Source: Pseudomonas sp. C2B4
GTDB taxonomy: Bacteria > Pseudomonadota > Gammaproteobacteria > Pseudomonadales > Pseudomonadaceae
Assembly: GCF_013359695.1 (NCBI RefSeq)
Contig: NZ_JABFMU010000012.1
Span: forward strand, 51,191 to 115,190
Reading direction: 5' to 3'
Length of the DNA: 64,000 nt
Positions 1 through 16,642 of this stretch are shown here, piece by piece. The position numbers were made by a program, and so were the translations under genes. Every line of letters begins with the position of its first letter. The stretch's first letter is position 1. The notes under the pieces were generated by a model. The model saw nothing but the letters and a program-made list of their open reading frames with translations. It was not told where the DNA came from and ran no database searches.

Positions 1-266
1 ATCAACGCTCCCTGCGTACTTCGGTATTCTGGGATGTGGGTAACGTATTTGACTCCAAGTGCTCGGATGTCACCAACGCTGATGGTACGAAGTCCAACAC
101 CCAGTGCAATGACATCAGCCTGAGCAACATGGCAAGTTCCGTTGGTGTGGGTGTGACCTGGGTCACCGCACTGGGTCCTCTGAGTTTCGCGCTGGCCATG
201 CCAGTCAAGAAACCGGATGACGCTGAAACTCAAGTGTTCCAATTCTCCCTCGGCCAGACGTTCTAA
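1..266 (+). CDS. bamA: Outer membrane protein assembly factor BamA, C-terminal end (partial)
   Basis: Only the last ~87 codons are present; the reading frame is open from base 3 to the stop at 264-266. The residues are the final strands of an outer-membrane beta-barrel: alternating polar/hydrophobic stretches, the late motif SLRTSVFWDVGNVFD, and a C-terminal phenylalanine (SLGQTF), the usual BAM recognition signature. BamA is the central insertase that folds beta-barrel proteins into the outer membrane. The assignment rests on this end sequence plus the downstream skp-lpxD-fabZ-lpxA order, which is where bamA sits in pseudomonads. The start lies outside the window. Confidence 0.93.
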   Translation, partial: QRSLRTSVFWDVGNVFDSKCSDVTNADGTKSNTQCNDISLSNMASSVGVGVTWVTALGPLSFALAMPVKKPDDAETQVFQFSLGQTF

Positions 267-311
267 GCGTCTGACCCAAGATAACGACAATGGATTTTGT
301 AGGAGTGCATC

Positions 312-815
312 GTGCGTAAGTTGACTCAATTGGTTCTCCTGGCTTCCGTACTGGTAGCAGGCCCGGCATTTGCCGACATGAAAATTGCCGTACTGAACTA
401 TCAGATGGCGTTGCTGGAATCCGATGCGGCCAAGAAATACGCTGTGGATGCCGAGAAGAAGTTCGGTCCTCAACTAACCAAGCTCAAGACGCTGGAAAGC
501 AGCGCCAAGGGTATCCAGGACCGGCTGATGGCCGGTGGCGACAAAATGCAGCAAGGCGAACGCGAACGTCTGGAGCTTGAATTCAAGCAAAAGGCTCGTG
601 ACTTCCAGTTCCAGTCCAAGGAGCTGAACGAAGCCAAAGCCGTTGCCGACCGCGAAATGCTGAAGCAGCTCAAGCCGAAACTGGACAGCGCTGTGGAAGA
701 AGTCATCAAGAAAGGTGCTTATGACCTGGTCTTCGAGCGTGGTGCAGTGATTGATGTCAAACCTCAGTACGACATCACGCGCCAGGTTATCGAGCGCATG
801 AATCAGCTGAAGTAA
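312..815 (+). CDS. skp: Periplasmic chaperone Skp/OmpH
   Basis: 167 aa, starting at a GTG preceded by AGGAG (301-305). It has a signal peptide with hydrophobic core and AxA-like cleavage site (AGPAFA|DMK, about residue 22), then a long charged, helical Lys/Glu/Ala-rich segment (residues ~40-125) of the kind that forms the tentacle arms of the trimeric Skp holdase. The C-terminal part returns to the body domain (YDLVFERGAVIDVKPQYDIT). Skp binds unfolded outer-membrane proteins in the periplasm and hands them to BamA, encoded just upstream (46-bp gap). It is followed after 3 bp by lpxD, so probably one transcript. Confidence 0.95.
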   Translation: MRKLTQLVLLASVLVAGPAFADMKIAVLNYQMALLESDAAKKYAVDAEKKFGPQLTKLKTLESSAKGIQDRLMAGGDKMQQGERERLELEFKQKARDFQFQSKELNEAKAVADREMLKQLKPKLDSAVEEVIKKGAYDLVFERGAVIDVKPQYDITRQVIERMNQLK

Positions 816-818
816 TCC

Positions 819-1874
819 ATGACAGCGACCATTAAGCTCGGCCAATTGGCCGAGTTCCTCGGCGCCACCCTCCGTGGCGACCCGGAGAAAGCAATTACTG
901 GGCTAGCCACCTTGCAGGAGGCTGGCCCAACTCAGTTGAGCTTTCTCGCCAACCCCCAGTACCGAAAGTACCTTGCAGGCAGTCAGGCTGCAGCTTTGTT
1001 GCTCAAGGCCGCTGACGCCGAAGGTTTTTCCGGGAATGCACTGGTGGTGCCTGACCCTTACGCTGCCTACGCTCGCGTGTCTCACTTGTTCGATCCCAAG
1101 CCCAAGGCGGCTGCCGGCATACACCCGACGGCGGTGATTGCGGCGGACGCCGTGGTTGACCCGGCGGCGAGTATCGGTGCCTTCGTGGTCATCGAAAGCG
1201 GAGCACGTGTTTATGCGGGTGCGACCATCGGCGCGCACTGTTTCATCGGCGCCCGCAGTGTCATCGGCGAAGGTGGCTGGCTCGCGCCGCGCGTCACCCT
1301 GTATCACGATGTGCGCGTCGGCAAGCGGGTGGTGATTCAATCCGGTGCGGTGCTTGGCGGCGAAGGTTTCGGATTTGCCAACGAGAAAGGTATCTGGCAG
1401 AAGATCGCCCAGATTGGTGGCGTATTGGTCGGCGATGACGTGGAAATCGGTGTGAATACTGCCATCGACCGTGGCGCACTGGCCGATACCATCATTGGTA
1501 ATGGCGTGAAGCTCGACAACCAGATACAGATTGCCCACAACGTTCAGGTAGGTGATCACACCGCCATGGCGGCGTGCGTGGGTATTTCCGGCAGCACCAA
1601 AATCGGCAAGCATTGCATGCTCGCCGGTGGCGTAGGGCTGGTGGGGCATATCGATATTTGCGACAACGTATTCATCACCGGGATGACCATGGTGACCCAT
1701 TCGATTACCGAACCGGGCGCCTATTCTTCCGGTACGGCGATGCAGCCGGCAGCCGAGTGGCGCAAAAGCGCGGCACGTATCCGTCAGCTCGATGACATCG
1801 CGCGGCGTTTGCGACAGCTGGAAAAGCAGGCAGGGGAAGTGACCCCTGACGGTAATGCTTCATCAGATGGCTGA
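819..1874 (+). CDS. lpxD: UDP-3-O-(3-hydroxyacyl)glucosamine N-acyltransferase LpxD
   Basis: 351 aa, the family's usual length. It catalyses the third step of lipid A synthesis, adding the second 3-hydroxyacyl chain from acyl-ACP onto UDP-3-O-acyl-glucosamine. The N-terminal ~100 residues form the uridine-binding domain ([13 protein letters not shown]). Then comes a left-handed beta-helix of isoleucine-rich hexapeptide repeats (residues ~105-310) with the IAHNV segment that carries the catalytic histidine, and a C-terminal helical arm ([17 protein letters not shown]). It starts 3 bp after skp; the next gene, fabZ, is separated by ~110 bp with its own promoter-like TAGACT (1906-1911). Confidence 0.97.
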   Translation: MTATIKLGQLAEFLGATLRGDPEKAITGLATLQEAGPTQLSFLANPQYRKYLAGSQAAALLLKAADAEGFSGNALVVPDPYAAYARVSHLFDPKPKAAAGIHPTAVIAADAVVDPAASIGAFVVIESGARVYAGATIGAHCFIGARSVIGEGGWLAPRVTLYHDVRVGKRVVIQSGAVLGGEGFGFANEKGIWQKIAQIGGVLVGDDVEIGVNTAIDRGALADTIIGNGVKLDNQIQIAHNVQVGDHTAMAACVGISGSTKIGKHCMLAGGVGLVGHIDICDNVFITGMTMVTHSITEPGAYSSGTAMQPAAEWRKSAARIRQLDDIARRLRQLEKQAGEVTPDGNASSDG

Positions 1875-1982
1875 TACCATTTCCATATCAAGTGTGCACA
1901 GCCGCTAGACTGCGTCCTTGATTTGCTAGAGGAGTGCGCATCAGTCGCGCGCTCCCAATCTTTACATAGGCTTCCCCCCGAA

Positions 1983-2423
1983 ATGATGGACATCAACGAG
2001 ATTCGCGAATACCTGCCTCACCGTTACCCGTTCCTGCTGGTGGACCGGGTCGTGGATCTGGATGTGGAAGGCAAGCGCATTCGCGCCTACAAGAATGTCA
2101 GCATCAACGAACCGTTCTTCAATGGTCACTTTCCCGCGCATCCAATCATGCCGGGCGTGCTGATCATCGAGGCGATGGCTCAGGCTGCCGGCATCCTTGG
2201 TTTCAAGATGCTCGACGTGAAGCCCGCCGATGGCACGCTTTACTACTTCGTCGGCTCCGACAAGTTGCGCTTCCGCCAGCCAGTGTTGCCAGGTGATCAG
2301 TTGATCCTTGAAGCGAAGTTCATCAGCTGCAAGCGTCAGATCTGGAAATTCGAGTGCCAGGCCTCGGTGGATGGAAAACCGGTCTGCTCTGCTGAAATCA
2401 TCTGCGCGGAACGCAAACTATGA
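1983..2423 (+). CDS. fabZ: 3-hydroxyacyl-[acyl-carrier-protein] dehydratase FabZ
   Basis: 146 aa hot-dog-fold dehydratase removing water from 3-hydroxyacyl-ACP in fatty acid elongation. The chosen start gives [17 protein letters not shown], the standard FabZ N terminus; an in-frame start at 1923 would add 20 residues of no known family sequence. The catalytic pair is visible: His49 in [12 protein letters not shown] and Glu63 in IIEAMAQA. It competes with the neighbouring LpxA for 3-hydroxyacyl-ACP, so co-location links membrane phospholipid and lipid A supply. The stop overlaps the lpxA start by 4 bp (ATGA), implying translational coupling. Confidence 0.97.
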   Translation: MMDINEIREYLPHRYPFLLVDRVVDLDVEGKRIRAYKNVSINEPFFNGHFPAHPIMPGVLIIEAMAQAAGILGFKMLDVKPADGTLYYFVGSDKLRFRQPVLPGDQLILEAKFISCKRQIWKFECQASVDGKPVCSAEIICAERKL

Positions 2424-3196
2424 GTTTGATTGACCCTCGCGCAATCATCGATCCGACGGCCGTCCTGGCCGACGGTGTCGAGGTCGGCCCTTGGTCGATC
2501 ATCGGCGCAGGTGTGGAAATCGGCGAGGGAACGGTCATCGGTCCGCACGTGATTCTCAAAGGCCCGACCCGAATCGGTAAGCACAACCGCATCTACCAGT
2601 TTTCCTCGGTAGGCGAGGACACACCGGATCTGAAATACAAGGGCGAAGAAACGCGCCTGGTGATTGGTGACCACAACGTCATTCGCGAAGGCGTGACGAT
2701 TCACCGTGGGACCATTCAAGACCGTTCGGAAACGACCTTGGGTGATCACAACCTGATCATGGCCTATGCACACATCGGTCACGACAGCGTTATCGGCAAT
2801 CACTGCATCCTGGTCAACAACACGGCGCTGGCCGGTCACGTGCATGTGGAGGACTGGGCCATCCTGTCTGGCTTTACCCTGGTTCACCAGTATTGCCATA
2901 TCGGTGCCCACAGCTTTTCCGGCATGGGGACTGCCATCGGCAAGGACGTTCCTGCCTACGTCACGGTGTTCGGCAACCCGGCCGAGGCTCGCAGCATGAA
3001 CTTCGAAGGCATGCGTCGTCGCGGTTTCAGCGAAGACGCCATCCACGCCCTGCGTCGTGCCTACAAGGTCGTTTATCGTCAGGGCCTGACGGTTGAGCAG
3101 GCGCTCGCCGAACTGGCCGAAGCCTCGGCGCAGTTCCCGGAAGTCGCAGTGTTCCGTGACTCCATCCAGTCTTCGACCCGCGGCATCACCCGCTAA
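2420..3196 (+). CDS. lpxA: Acyl-[ACP]-UDP-N-acetylglucosamine O-acyltransferase LpxA
   Basis: 258 aa, first enzyme of lipid A synthesis: transfers a 3-hydroxyacyl chain to the 3-OH of UDP-GlcNAc. The N-terminal two thirds is a hexapeptide-repeat beta-helix (for example [18 protein letters not shown], residues ~15-32). The segment [14 protein letters not shown] (about residue 134) holds the conserved catalytic histidine region, and the C-terminal helical domain begins near [15 protein letters not shown]. It overlaps fabZ by 4 bp and ends 2 bp before lpxB, so lpxA-lpxB-rnhB read as one tight operon. Confidence 0.97.
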   Translation: MSLIDPRAIIDPTAVLADGVEVGPWSIIGAGVEIGEGTVIGPHVILKGPTRIGKHNRIYQFSSVGEDTPDLKYKGEETRLVIGDHNVIREGVTIHRGTIQDRSETTLGDHNLIMAYAHIGHDSVIGNHCILVNNTALAGHVHVEDWAILSGFTLVHQYCHIGAHSFSGMGTAIGKDVPAYVTVFGNPAEARSMNFEGMRRRGFSEDAIHALRRAYKVVYRQGLTVEQALAELAEASAQFPEVAVFRDSIQSSTRGITR

Positions 3197-3198
3197 TC

Positions 3199-4329
3199 AT
3201 GGCCAATCTGCGTATTGCGCTGGTGGCGGGTGAGGCTTCCGGCGACATTCTCGGCGCGGGTCTCATGCGCGCGCTCAAGGCCCGCCATCCGGCGGTCGAA
3301 TTCATCGGTGTTGGTGGTCCGCTGATGCAGGCCGAAGGCTTGAGCTCCTACTTCCCAATGGAGCGCCTGTCGGTCATGGGCCTGGTGGAAGTCCTGGGGC
3401 GTTTGCGCGAACTGCTGGCGCGCCGCAAGAAGCTGGTGGCAGACCTGATTGCCGCGAAACCGGACGTCTTCATCGGTATCGATGCTCCGGACTTCAACCT
3501 CAATATCGAGCTAAAGCTGCGTCAGGCCGGGATCAAGACGGTGCATTACGTCAGCCCTTCGGTCTGGGCCTGGCGGCAGAAGCGTGTGCTGAAGATTCGC
3601 GAAGGTTGCGACCTGATGCTGACGCTGTTCCCATTCGAAGCGAAATTCTACGAAGAGAAAGGCGTTCCGGTGCGGTTTGTCGGGCATACCTTGGCCGATG
3701 CCATTCCGCTGGAAGCCGACCGCGCTGCTGCGCGGGCCGAACTGGGATTGCCTGACGGACCGTTGGTTGCGCTGATGCCCGGTAGTCGTGGCGGCGAAGT
3801 CGGCCGTCTCGGTGCGTTGTTTCTCGATACGGCCCAGCGCCTACGGGCACTGCGCCCCGGTGTGCGGTTTGTAGTGCCTTGTGCCAACCCACAGCGCCGG
3901 GCGCAGCTTGAAGAGCTGTTGGCCGGCCGGGATCTGCCGCTGACATTGCTTGATGGCAAGTCCCATCTGGCCCTGGCGGCTTGCGACGCCGTGCTGATTG
4001 CATCTGGTACCGCAACGCTGGAAGCCTTGTTGTACAAGCGGCCCATGGTGGTCGCCTATCGCTTGGCACCGCTGACGTTCTGGATTCTCAAGCGCATGGT
4101 GAAAAGCCCCTACGTGTCATTGCCGAACCTGCTGGCCCAGCGCCTGCTGGTCCCCGAACTCCTTCAGGATGACGCGACGGTCGAGGCTCTGGCCCAGACC
4201 CTGTCGCCGCTGATCGAGGGGGGGCAGGAGCAAACTCGCGGTTTCGACGAAATCCACCGTACCCTGCGTCTCGATGCCTCCAATCAAGCGGCCGATGCGG
4301 TATTGAACCTGGTCGGCCAAGTACAATGA
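3199..4329 (+). CDS. lpxB: Lipid-A-disaccharide synthase LpxB
   Basis: 376 aa GT-B fold glycosyltransferase (family GT19) condensing UDP-2,3-diacylglucosamine with lipid X to give the lipid A disaccharide at the inner membrane face. The N-terminal motif [15 protein letters not shown], the central [13 protein letters not shown], and the nucleotide-site segment [13 protein letters not shown] are all present. It starts 2 bp after lpxA and overlaps the rnhB start by 4 bp. Confidence 0.97.
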   Translation: MANLRIALVAGEASGDILGAGLMRALKARHPAVEFIGVGGPLMQAEGLSSYFPMERLSVMGLVEVLGRLRELLARRKKLVADLIAAKPDVFIGIDAPDFNLNIELKLRQAGIKTVHYVSPSVWAWRQKRVLKIREGCDLMLTLFPFEAKFYEEKGVPVRFVGHTLADAIPLEADRAAARAELGLPDGPLVALMPGSRGGEVGRLGALFLDTAQRLRALRPGVRFVVPCANPQRRAQLEELLAGRDLPLTLLDGKSHLALAACDAVLIASGTATLEALLYKRPMVVAYRLAPLTFWILKRMVKSPYVSLPNLLAQRLLVPELLQDDATVEALAQTLSPLIEGGQEQTRGFDEIHRTLRLDASNQAADAVLNLVGQVQ

Positions 4330-4967
4330 GTAAAACAAGCATGCAGATGGGGCTGGATTTCACCTTGGTCGCTGAAGTGGAAGATTTGGTTGCCGGTGTC
4401 GACGAAGTCGGCCGTGGCCCGCTCTGTGGCGCTGTGGTGACCGCAGCGGTGATCCTCGATCCGCAGCGTCCGATTCTCGGTCTGAACGACTCGAAAAAAC
4501 TCACCGAGGCCCGCCGCGAAAAGCTCTACGACGAAATCTGCGAAAAAGCCCTGAGCTGGTGCATTGCCCGCGCAGAAGTCGAAGAGATCGACGAGCTGAA
4601 TATCCTGCACGCCACCATGCTGGCCATGCAGCGCGCCGTGGCCGGGCTGCACATCCAGCCGAAGCTGGCGATGATCGACGGTAACCGTTGCCCGAAATTG
4701 CCGATGCGCGCCGAAGCCGTAGTCAAAGGTGATAGCAAGGTCCCGGCTATTGCGGCAGCCTCTATTCTGGCCAAGGTCAGTCGCGACCGTGAAATGGCGG
4801 CGTTCGAGCTGATTTACCCGGGCTACGGCATCGGTGGCCATAAAGGCTATCCCACGCCCGTTCATCTGGAAGCGCTTACCCGCCTTGGCCCGACCCCGAT
4901 TCACCGGCGCTCCTTCGCTCCGGTGCGTCTGGCGTATGAGGCTCGGGAAAGCCTCGCGGAGAGTTAG
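4326..4967 (+). CDS. rnhB: Ribonuclease HII
   Basis: 213 aa. It cleaves RNA in RNA-DNA hybrids, including single ribonucleotides misincorporated in DNA. The active-site motif [13 protein letters not shown] (first Asp/Glu pair), DSKKL, and the later DGNRCP and AKVSRD segments match the family. The start overlaps the lpxB stop (ATGA); a second possible start is the internal Met at 4341, which would drop five residues not conserved in the family. Being next to lpxB and dnaE is the common proteobacterial order. Confidence 0.95.
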   Translation: MSKTSMQMGLDFTLVAEVEDLVAGVDEVGRGPLCGAVVTAAVILDPQRPILGLNDSKKLTEARREKLYDEICEKALSWCIARAEVEEIDELNILHATMLAMQRAVAGLHIQPKLAMIDGNRCPKLPMRAEAVVKGDSKVPAIAAASILAKVSRDREMAAFELIYPGYGIGGHKGYPTPVHLEALTRLGPTPIHRRSFAPVRLAYEARESLAES

Positions 4968-4975
4968 TCGCAAGG

Positions 4976-5014
4976 CTGATTTTTTTTACCAAGGCCCGGT
5001 ACAATCCGGGCCTT
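4976..5014 (+). promoter_or_regulatory. Probable dnaE promoter embedded in a perfect hairpin
   Basis: A perfect 9-bp inverted repeat (AAGGCCCGG ... CCGGGCCTT, 4991-5014) has a 6-base loop TACAAT, which is also a good sigma70 -10 hexamer. CTGATT at 4976-4981 could be the -35 (18-bp spacer). There is no T-run downstream of the stem on either strand, so it is unlikely to be a simple terminator. Promoter function is inferred. Confidence 0.45.
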
Positions 5015-5051
5015 GTTGCTTTCACGTCTCTAGTTTCTAGACAGGATCACT

Positions 5052-8573
<3,522 letters not shown>

Positions 8574-8712
8574 CGGTGAGGTGGCATTACGCTTCCTCAT
8601 TTGTGACCACATTTTTAATCTCGACCTGAACGCGCCTCTCCCTTAAGGTAGGGCGCGAATAGACAACCGGCCGGCCCAAGCTCCCTTGGATGTCGACCCA
8701 AGACGGACGCCT

Positions 8713-9660
8713 ATGAACCCGAATTTTCTAGATTTCGAACAGCCGATCGCCGACCTGCAAGCCAAGATCGAAGAGTTGCGCTTGGTCGGTAATGACAATT
8801 CGCTGAATATCGGCGATGAGATCTCCCGCCTGCAGGACAAAAGCAGCACGCTGACCGAAGACATCTTCGGCAAGCTGACCAGTTGGCAGATCGCGCGTCT
8901 GGCGCGTCACCCGAAACGTCCATACACCCTGGACTACATCGAACATATCTTCACCGAGTTCGACGAATTGCATGGTGACCGTCACTTCTCCGACGACGCT
9001 GCCATCGTTGGCGGTATTGCCCGTCTTGACGACCAGCCAGTCATGGTGATCGGTCACCAGAAAGGCCGTGAAGTGCGCGAGAAGGTTCGTCGCAACTTCG
9101 GCATGCCGCGTCCGGAAGGCTACCGCAAGGCCTGTCGCCTGATGGAAATGGCCGAACGCTTCAAAATGCCGATCCTGACCTTCATCGACACGCCGGGTGC
9201 ATACCCTGGTATCGATGCCGAAGAGCGTAACCAGAGCGAAGCGATCGCCTGGAACCTGCGCGTCATGGCTCGCCTGAAAACCCCAATCATCGCCACCGTG
9301 ATCGGTGAGGGTGGTTCTGGTGGTGCGCTGGCGATCGGCGTTTGCGATCAACTGAACATGCTGCAGTACTCGACCTACGCGGTGATCTCGCCGGAAGGTT
9401 GCGCTTCGATTCTGTGGAAAACCGCCGAGAAGGCACCGGACGCCGCTGAAGCCATGGGCATCACGGCTGAACGCCTGAAAGGCCTGGGCATCGTGGACAA
9501 GGTGATCAACGAGCCATTGGGCGGCGCGCACCGTGATCCGGCCGCTGCGGCTGCCTCGATCCGTGCCGAGCTGAGCTCGCAGCTGGCGATGCTGAAGAAG
9601 CTGGACCACAAGGCACTGCTGGACCGTCGTTACGAGCGCCTGATGAGCTACGGTCTCTGA
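8713..9660 (+). CDS. accA: Acetyl-CoA carboxylase carboxyltransferase subunit alpha
   Basis: 315 aa. With AccD it forms the carboxyltransferase that moves CO2 from biotin to acetyl-CoA, giving malonyl-CoA for fatty acid synthesis. The start at 8713 gives [19 protein letters not shown], the expected N terminus; the open frame extends 9 codons upstream without family similarity. The crotonase-like core motifs [11 protein letters not shown] and [14 protein letters not shown] are present. Flanked downstream by a REP pair that separates it from tilS. Confidence 0.97.
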   Translation: MNPNFLDFEQPIADLQAKIEELRLVGNDNSLNIGDEISRLQDKSSTLTEDIFGKLTSWQIARLARHPKRPYTLDYIEHIFTEFDELHGDRHFSDDAAIVGGIARLDDQPVMVIGHQKGREVREKVRRNFGMPRPEGYRKACRLMEMAERFKMPILTFIDTPGAYPGIDAEERNQSEAIAWNLRVMARLKTPIIATVIGEGGSGGALAIGVCDQLNMLQYSTYAVISPEGCASILWKTAEKAPDAAEAMGITAERLKGLGIVDKVINEPLGGAHRDPAAAAASIRAELSSQLAMLKKLDHKALLDRRYERLMSYGL

Positions 9661-9693
9661 TCTGACCACGCTTGTGAAATGATGCAAAACCAA

Positions 9694-9785
9694 TGTGGGA
9701 GCGAGCCTGCTCGCGAAAGCGGTATAACAATCAACAGAGATGTTGAAAGTTAAGCAGCCTTCGCGAGCAGGCTCGCTCCCACATG
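9694..9785. repeat. Inverted REP pair (accA-tilS gap)
   Basis: Two copies of the Pseudomonas REP palindrome in opposite orientation: 9694-9722 (TGTGGGAGCGAGCCTGCTCG...) and 9759-9785 (the reverse complement), separated by 36 bp. Each unit can form its own hairpin and the two can pair with each other (BIME-like layout). The same sequence recurs in four other places in the window. Confidence 0.93.
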
Positions 9786-9809
9786 GGGTCTATGTGAAGC
9801 GATCGACCT

Positions 9810-11138
9810 ATGAATCCTTCGAAGATTGATCTGCCACTCCGGCTCCTGCTAAACCTTGCCTCTTGGCGCAACGCCACAACCTGGCGCATCGCCTTCTCCG
9901 GTGGGCTTGATTCCACCGTCCTGCTGCACCTGCTTGCACACCTCGCAAAAACCGAATCCCTGCCGGCGCTGAGCGCCATCCATATCCATCACGGCCTTCA
10001 GGCTGCGGCCGACGCGTGGCCGGAGCACTGCCAATCGGTCTGTGATGGGCTGGGTGTGCAGCTAGAGGTTGTGCGCGTTCAAGTTCAGTCCGGTGCCAGC
10101 CTTGAGCGTGCGGCTCGGGATGCGCGTTATGCGGCGTTCAATGATGTTACTCACGCCAACGAAGTGCTGTTGACCGCTCAGCATCGGGACGATCAGGCGG
10201 AAACCCTGCTGTTTCGCTTGTTGCGGGGCGCCGGGGTGAGGGGCTTGTCAGGCATGCCGCAGCAGCGCCCGTTGGGTGAAGGGCATTTGCTGCGGCCCTT
10301 GCTCGACGTTTCCCGCATGGAGCTGGAAGCTTATGCGGCCGAGCATCAGCTGAGCTGGATCGAGGATCCCTCCAATCAGGATCGACAATTCTCGCGCAAT
10401 TATCTGCGTCACCAGGTGTTCCCGGTGTTGATCTCGCGTTGGCCGCAGGCAATGACAACCATGGCCCGCAGCGCTGCGCACTTGAGTGAGGCGCAGGGGC
10501 TGCTGGATGAGCTGGCACAGATCGACTTGAGCCAGGCACGTACCGTCAGTGAATTCGATTGGCTGCGTGTGCCTTCGCTGGAGCTTGCGCCACTGGAAGA
10601 TCTCTCCACCGCGCGGCAGCGCAATGTACTGAGTCACTGGCTTGAGCCGCTGACACGGCTCCCCGATAGCGACCATTGGTCGGGTTGGGAGGATCTGCGC
10701 GATGCGACCGGCGATGCCCGGCCGATCTGGCGGCTGGCGGATGGCGAATTGCACCGGGCCGGTGGGCGGATCTGGTGGTTGTCCGGTAGCTGGCTACGTC
10801 CTTCGTTCCTTTCCGGCGCATGGCCTGAGCCCTCGCTGCCGCTGGCGTTGCCTGGCAATGGCGTTGTCACGCTCACCGGGCAAATTCCCGATGGCCCTTT
10901 GCAGATCCGCTATCGTGAGGGGGGAGAGGTGATGGATTTGCCGGGTCGCGGGCATCGTGATTTGAAGCGTTTGCTCAACGAACGTGGCGTGCCGCTGTTC
11001 GTGCGCGGCAGATTGCCGCTGCTGTTCAAGGGCGAGCAGTTGTTGGCGGTGGCTAATCTTCCTGGGCTCAATGGCGATGCGGCAGGTGAATGGAATTTGC
11101 ACTGGCAACCGCCGGGCGAAGATCAAGGTTTGAGCTGA
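9810..11138 (+). CDS. tilS: tRNA(Ile)-lysidine synthase
   Basis: 442 aa. It ligates lysine to C34 of the tRNA-Ile2 CAU anticodon, switching it to read AUA. The N-terminal ATP-pyrophosphatase PP-loop AFSGGLDSTVLLHLL (residues ~30-44) and the HHGLQ, TAQHRDDQAETLL motifs are present. The central and C-terminal tRNA-binding TilS domains follow (LPGRGHRDLKRLLNERGVPLF near residue 380). It is an essential single-copy enzyme. The start ATG lies 25 bp beyond the REP pair. Confidence 0.96.
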   Translation: MNPSKIDLPLRLLLNLASWRNATTWRIAFSGGLDSTVLLHLLAHLAKTESLPALSAIHIHHGLQAAADAWPEHCQSVCDGLGVQLEVVRVQVQSGASLERAARDARYAAFNDVTHANEVLLTAQHRDDQAETLLFRLLRGAGVRGLSGMPQQRPLGEGHLLRPLLDVSRMELEAYAAEHQLSWIEDPSNQDRQFSRNYLRHQVFPVLISRWPQAMTTMARSAAHLSEAQGLLDELAQIDLSQARTVSEFDWLRVPSLELAPLEDLSTARQRNVLSHWLEPLTRLPDSDHWSGWEDLRDATGDARPIWRLADGELHRAGGRIWWLSGSWLRPSFLSGAWPEPSLPLALPGNGVVTLTGQIPDGPLQIRYREGGEVMDLPGRGHRDLKRLLNERGVPLFVRGRLPLLFKGEQLLAVANLPGLNGDAAGEWNLHWQPPGEDQGLS

Positions 11139-11158
11139 AAGGGGCTTTCCGGTAGACT
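11130..11158 (+). promoter_or_regulatory. Putative sigma70 promoter of pyrG operon
   Basis: TTGAGC (11130-11135) and TAGACT (11153-11158) are separated by exactly 17 bp. The -35 overlaps the tilS stop codon. This leaves an ~245-nt leader before the pyrG start at 11413 in which I see no convincing gene or terminator. Confidence 0.5.
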
Positions 11159-11391
11159 ACGCTCCCTTCTTGATACAACTTCTGTGGATTCGCCTGAATT
11201 GCAGGAGTTGCCGATTACCAAGCAGTCTTTGCTGGGCGATTCCAAAAAATGTGTAGCGAGCAACGTACCGGTGTTTCATCTCCCGGTCTGTCCCAACGCG
11301 GCGGTTTTTTTGAAAGGTGCACTGTGATTAATGCAGGTGATCGGGGGCTTCGGCCTTCCTTCGCTTTCCCCGGCGGCTCGGACCGCTTTAA

Positions 11392-13895
<2,504 letters not shown>

Positions 13896-13913
13896 TCCTC
13901 ATTTCTCCGGTAA

Positions 13914-15341
<1,428 letters not shown>

Positions 15342-15424
15342 TCGTTAGCTGATAAAAAAGACACCGGATTGTGTCGAAAAAATCGCTGAAGCGACGCTTT
15401 TGCCACTAATCTGATGCCTTATAA

Positions 15425-15454
15425 GCACAAGCCTGGTTCTTCCAGGCTTCGTGC
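15425..15454 (+). other. Hairpin between eno and ftsB
   Basis: An 11-bp imperfect stem (GCAC-A-AGCCTGG paired with CCAGGCT-TC-GTGC) with a short TTCTT loop lies in the 171-bp eno-ftsB gap. No T-run follows, so it does not look like a classical Rho-independent terminator; it could be a processing site or an mRNA-stabilising end for eno. Confidence 0.4.
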
Positions 15455-15512
15455 TATCAGTAGCTTCATGTTTTGGTATGGCTGTCTTTTTTCACTGGAT
15501 ACCTGATATTCG

Positions 15513-15791
15513 ATGCGCAGTCCCAATTGGTTGTTCCTCGTCTTGCTCCTGCTGCTGGCTGGCCTGCAGTACCGCCTGTGGGTGGGTAATGGCAGTCTGG
15601 CGCAAGTGGCCGAGCTGACTCAGCAGATTGCGGATCAGCAAGCTGAGAACGAGGCGTTGCTGGAGCGCAATCGGGTGATGGACGCTGAAGTCAGTGAGTT
15701 GAAAAAGGGCATGGAGACCGTTGAAGAGCGGGCTCGCCATGAGTTGGGCATGGTCAAGGACGGTGAAACCCTTTACCAGTTGGCGCAATGA
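15513..15791 (+). CDS. ftsB: Cell division protein FtsB
   Basis: 92 aa bitopic division protein. A short cytoplasmic N terminus (MRSPNW) is followed by one membrane helix (LFLVLLLLLAGLQYRLWVG, residues ~7-25) and a coiled coil with heptads (VAELTQQIADQQAENEALLERN). The end motif ARHELGMVKDGETLYQL is typical of FtsB. It bridges FtsQ and FtsL in the divisome. It overlaps ispD by 4 bp, the usual gammaproteobacterial ftsB-ispD arrangement. Confidence 0.95.
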   Translation: MRSPNWLFLVLLLLLAGLQYRLWVGNGSLAQVAELTQQIADQQAENEALLERNRVMDAEVSELKKGMETVEERARHELGMVKDGETLYQLAQ

Positions 15792-16495
15792 ACCTCTCGC
15801 TACCGGCCTTCTGGGCCGTGATTCCTGCCGCGGGCGTCGGAGCCCGTATGGCCGCGGACCGTCCCAAGCAGTACCTGCAACTGGGCGGGCGCACAATTCT
15901 CGAACACAGCCTCGGCTGTTTCCTTGATCACCCTTGCCTCAAAGGCGTGGTGGTCAGTCTTGCTGTTGATGATCCTTACTGGCCGAACCTGGCCTGTGCC
16001 AGCGATCCGCGCATTGCCCGGGTCGAAGGTGGTGCCGAGCGTTCCGGGTCGGTGCTGAACGCGCTGTTGCATTTGCACGCGCAAGGCGCTGGCGATGAAG
16101 ACTGGGTGCTGGTTCACGATGCCGCGCGACCGAATCTGGGTCGTGACGATCTGGATAACCTGCTGGCTGAGCTGGCGGATGATCCGGTGGGTGGGCTGCT
16201 CGCGGTGCCCGCACGGGATACGCTCAAGCGCGTCGACAAACACGGTCGTGTCGTCGAAACCGTGGACCGCAGCGTAATCTGGCAGGCCTACACGCCGCAG
16301 ATGTTTCGCCTGGGTGCGTTACATCGGGCGTTGGCGGACAGCCTGGTGGCTGACGTCGTCATCACTGATGAAGCGTCGGCCATGGAGTGGGCGGGTCAAG
16401 CGCCGCGCCTGATCGAGGGGCGATCGGACAATCTCAAGGTCACTCGCCCTGAGGATCTTGAATGGCTAAGACAGCGCTGGGCTCACCGCCGCTGA
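15788..16495 (+). CDS. ispD: 2-C-methyl-D-erythritol 4-phosphate cytidylyltransferase
   Basis: 235 aa. It makes CDP-methylerythritol from MEP and CTP in the non-mevalonate isoprenoid pathway. The nucleotide-binding N terminus VIPAAGVGARMAADRPKQYL and the VHDAARPNL and NLKVTRPEDL motifs are present. ispF, usually adjacent or fused in other bacteria, lies 3.2 kb downstream, with a formaldehyde-detoxification cassette between. Confidence 0.96.
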   Translation: MNLSLPAFWAVIPAAGVGARMAADRPKQYLQLGGRTILEHSLGCFLDHPCLKGVVVSLAVDDPYWPNLACASDPRIARVEGGAERSGSVLNALLHLHAQGAGDEDWVLVHDAARPNLGRDDLDNLLAELADDPVGGLLAVPARDTLKRVDKHGRVVETVDRSVIWQAYTPQMFRLGALHRALADSLVADVVITDEASAMEWAGQAPRLIEGRSDNLKVTRPEDLEWLRQRWAHRR

Positions 16496-16517
16496 TGGCT
16501 GTGCTGTCTATCAGATG

Positions 16518-16597
16518 GCTTTCGCGAGCAGGCTCGCTCCCACAGTTGTTTTGCGCTGCCAAATGTCCCCTGTGGGAGCGAGCCTGCTCGCGAAAGC
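16518..16597. repeat. Inverted REP pair (ispD-gfnR gap)
   Basis: Units at 16518-16544 and 16571-16597 are reverse complements (CTTTCGCGAGCAGGCTCGCTCC and its complement) separated by 26 bp. They lie between two convergent genes, ispD (+) and the LysR regulator (-), a common REP location. Confidence 0.93.
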
Positions 16598-16642
16598 GCC
16601 AGCCCAGTCAGCCAACATCTCACTGACAACACCGGCAAACCA

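Noticed and set aside
15360..15381. GACAC-N6-GTGTC hairpin after eno
   Set aside because: On the plus strand the hairpin is followed by A residues, so it is not an eno terminator; only a minus-strand terminator would fit, and there is no minus-strand gene there.
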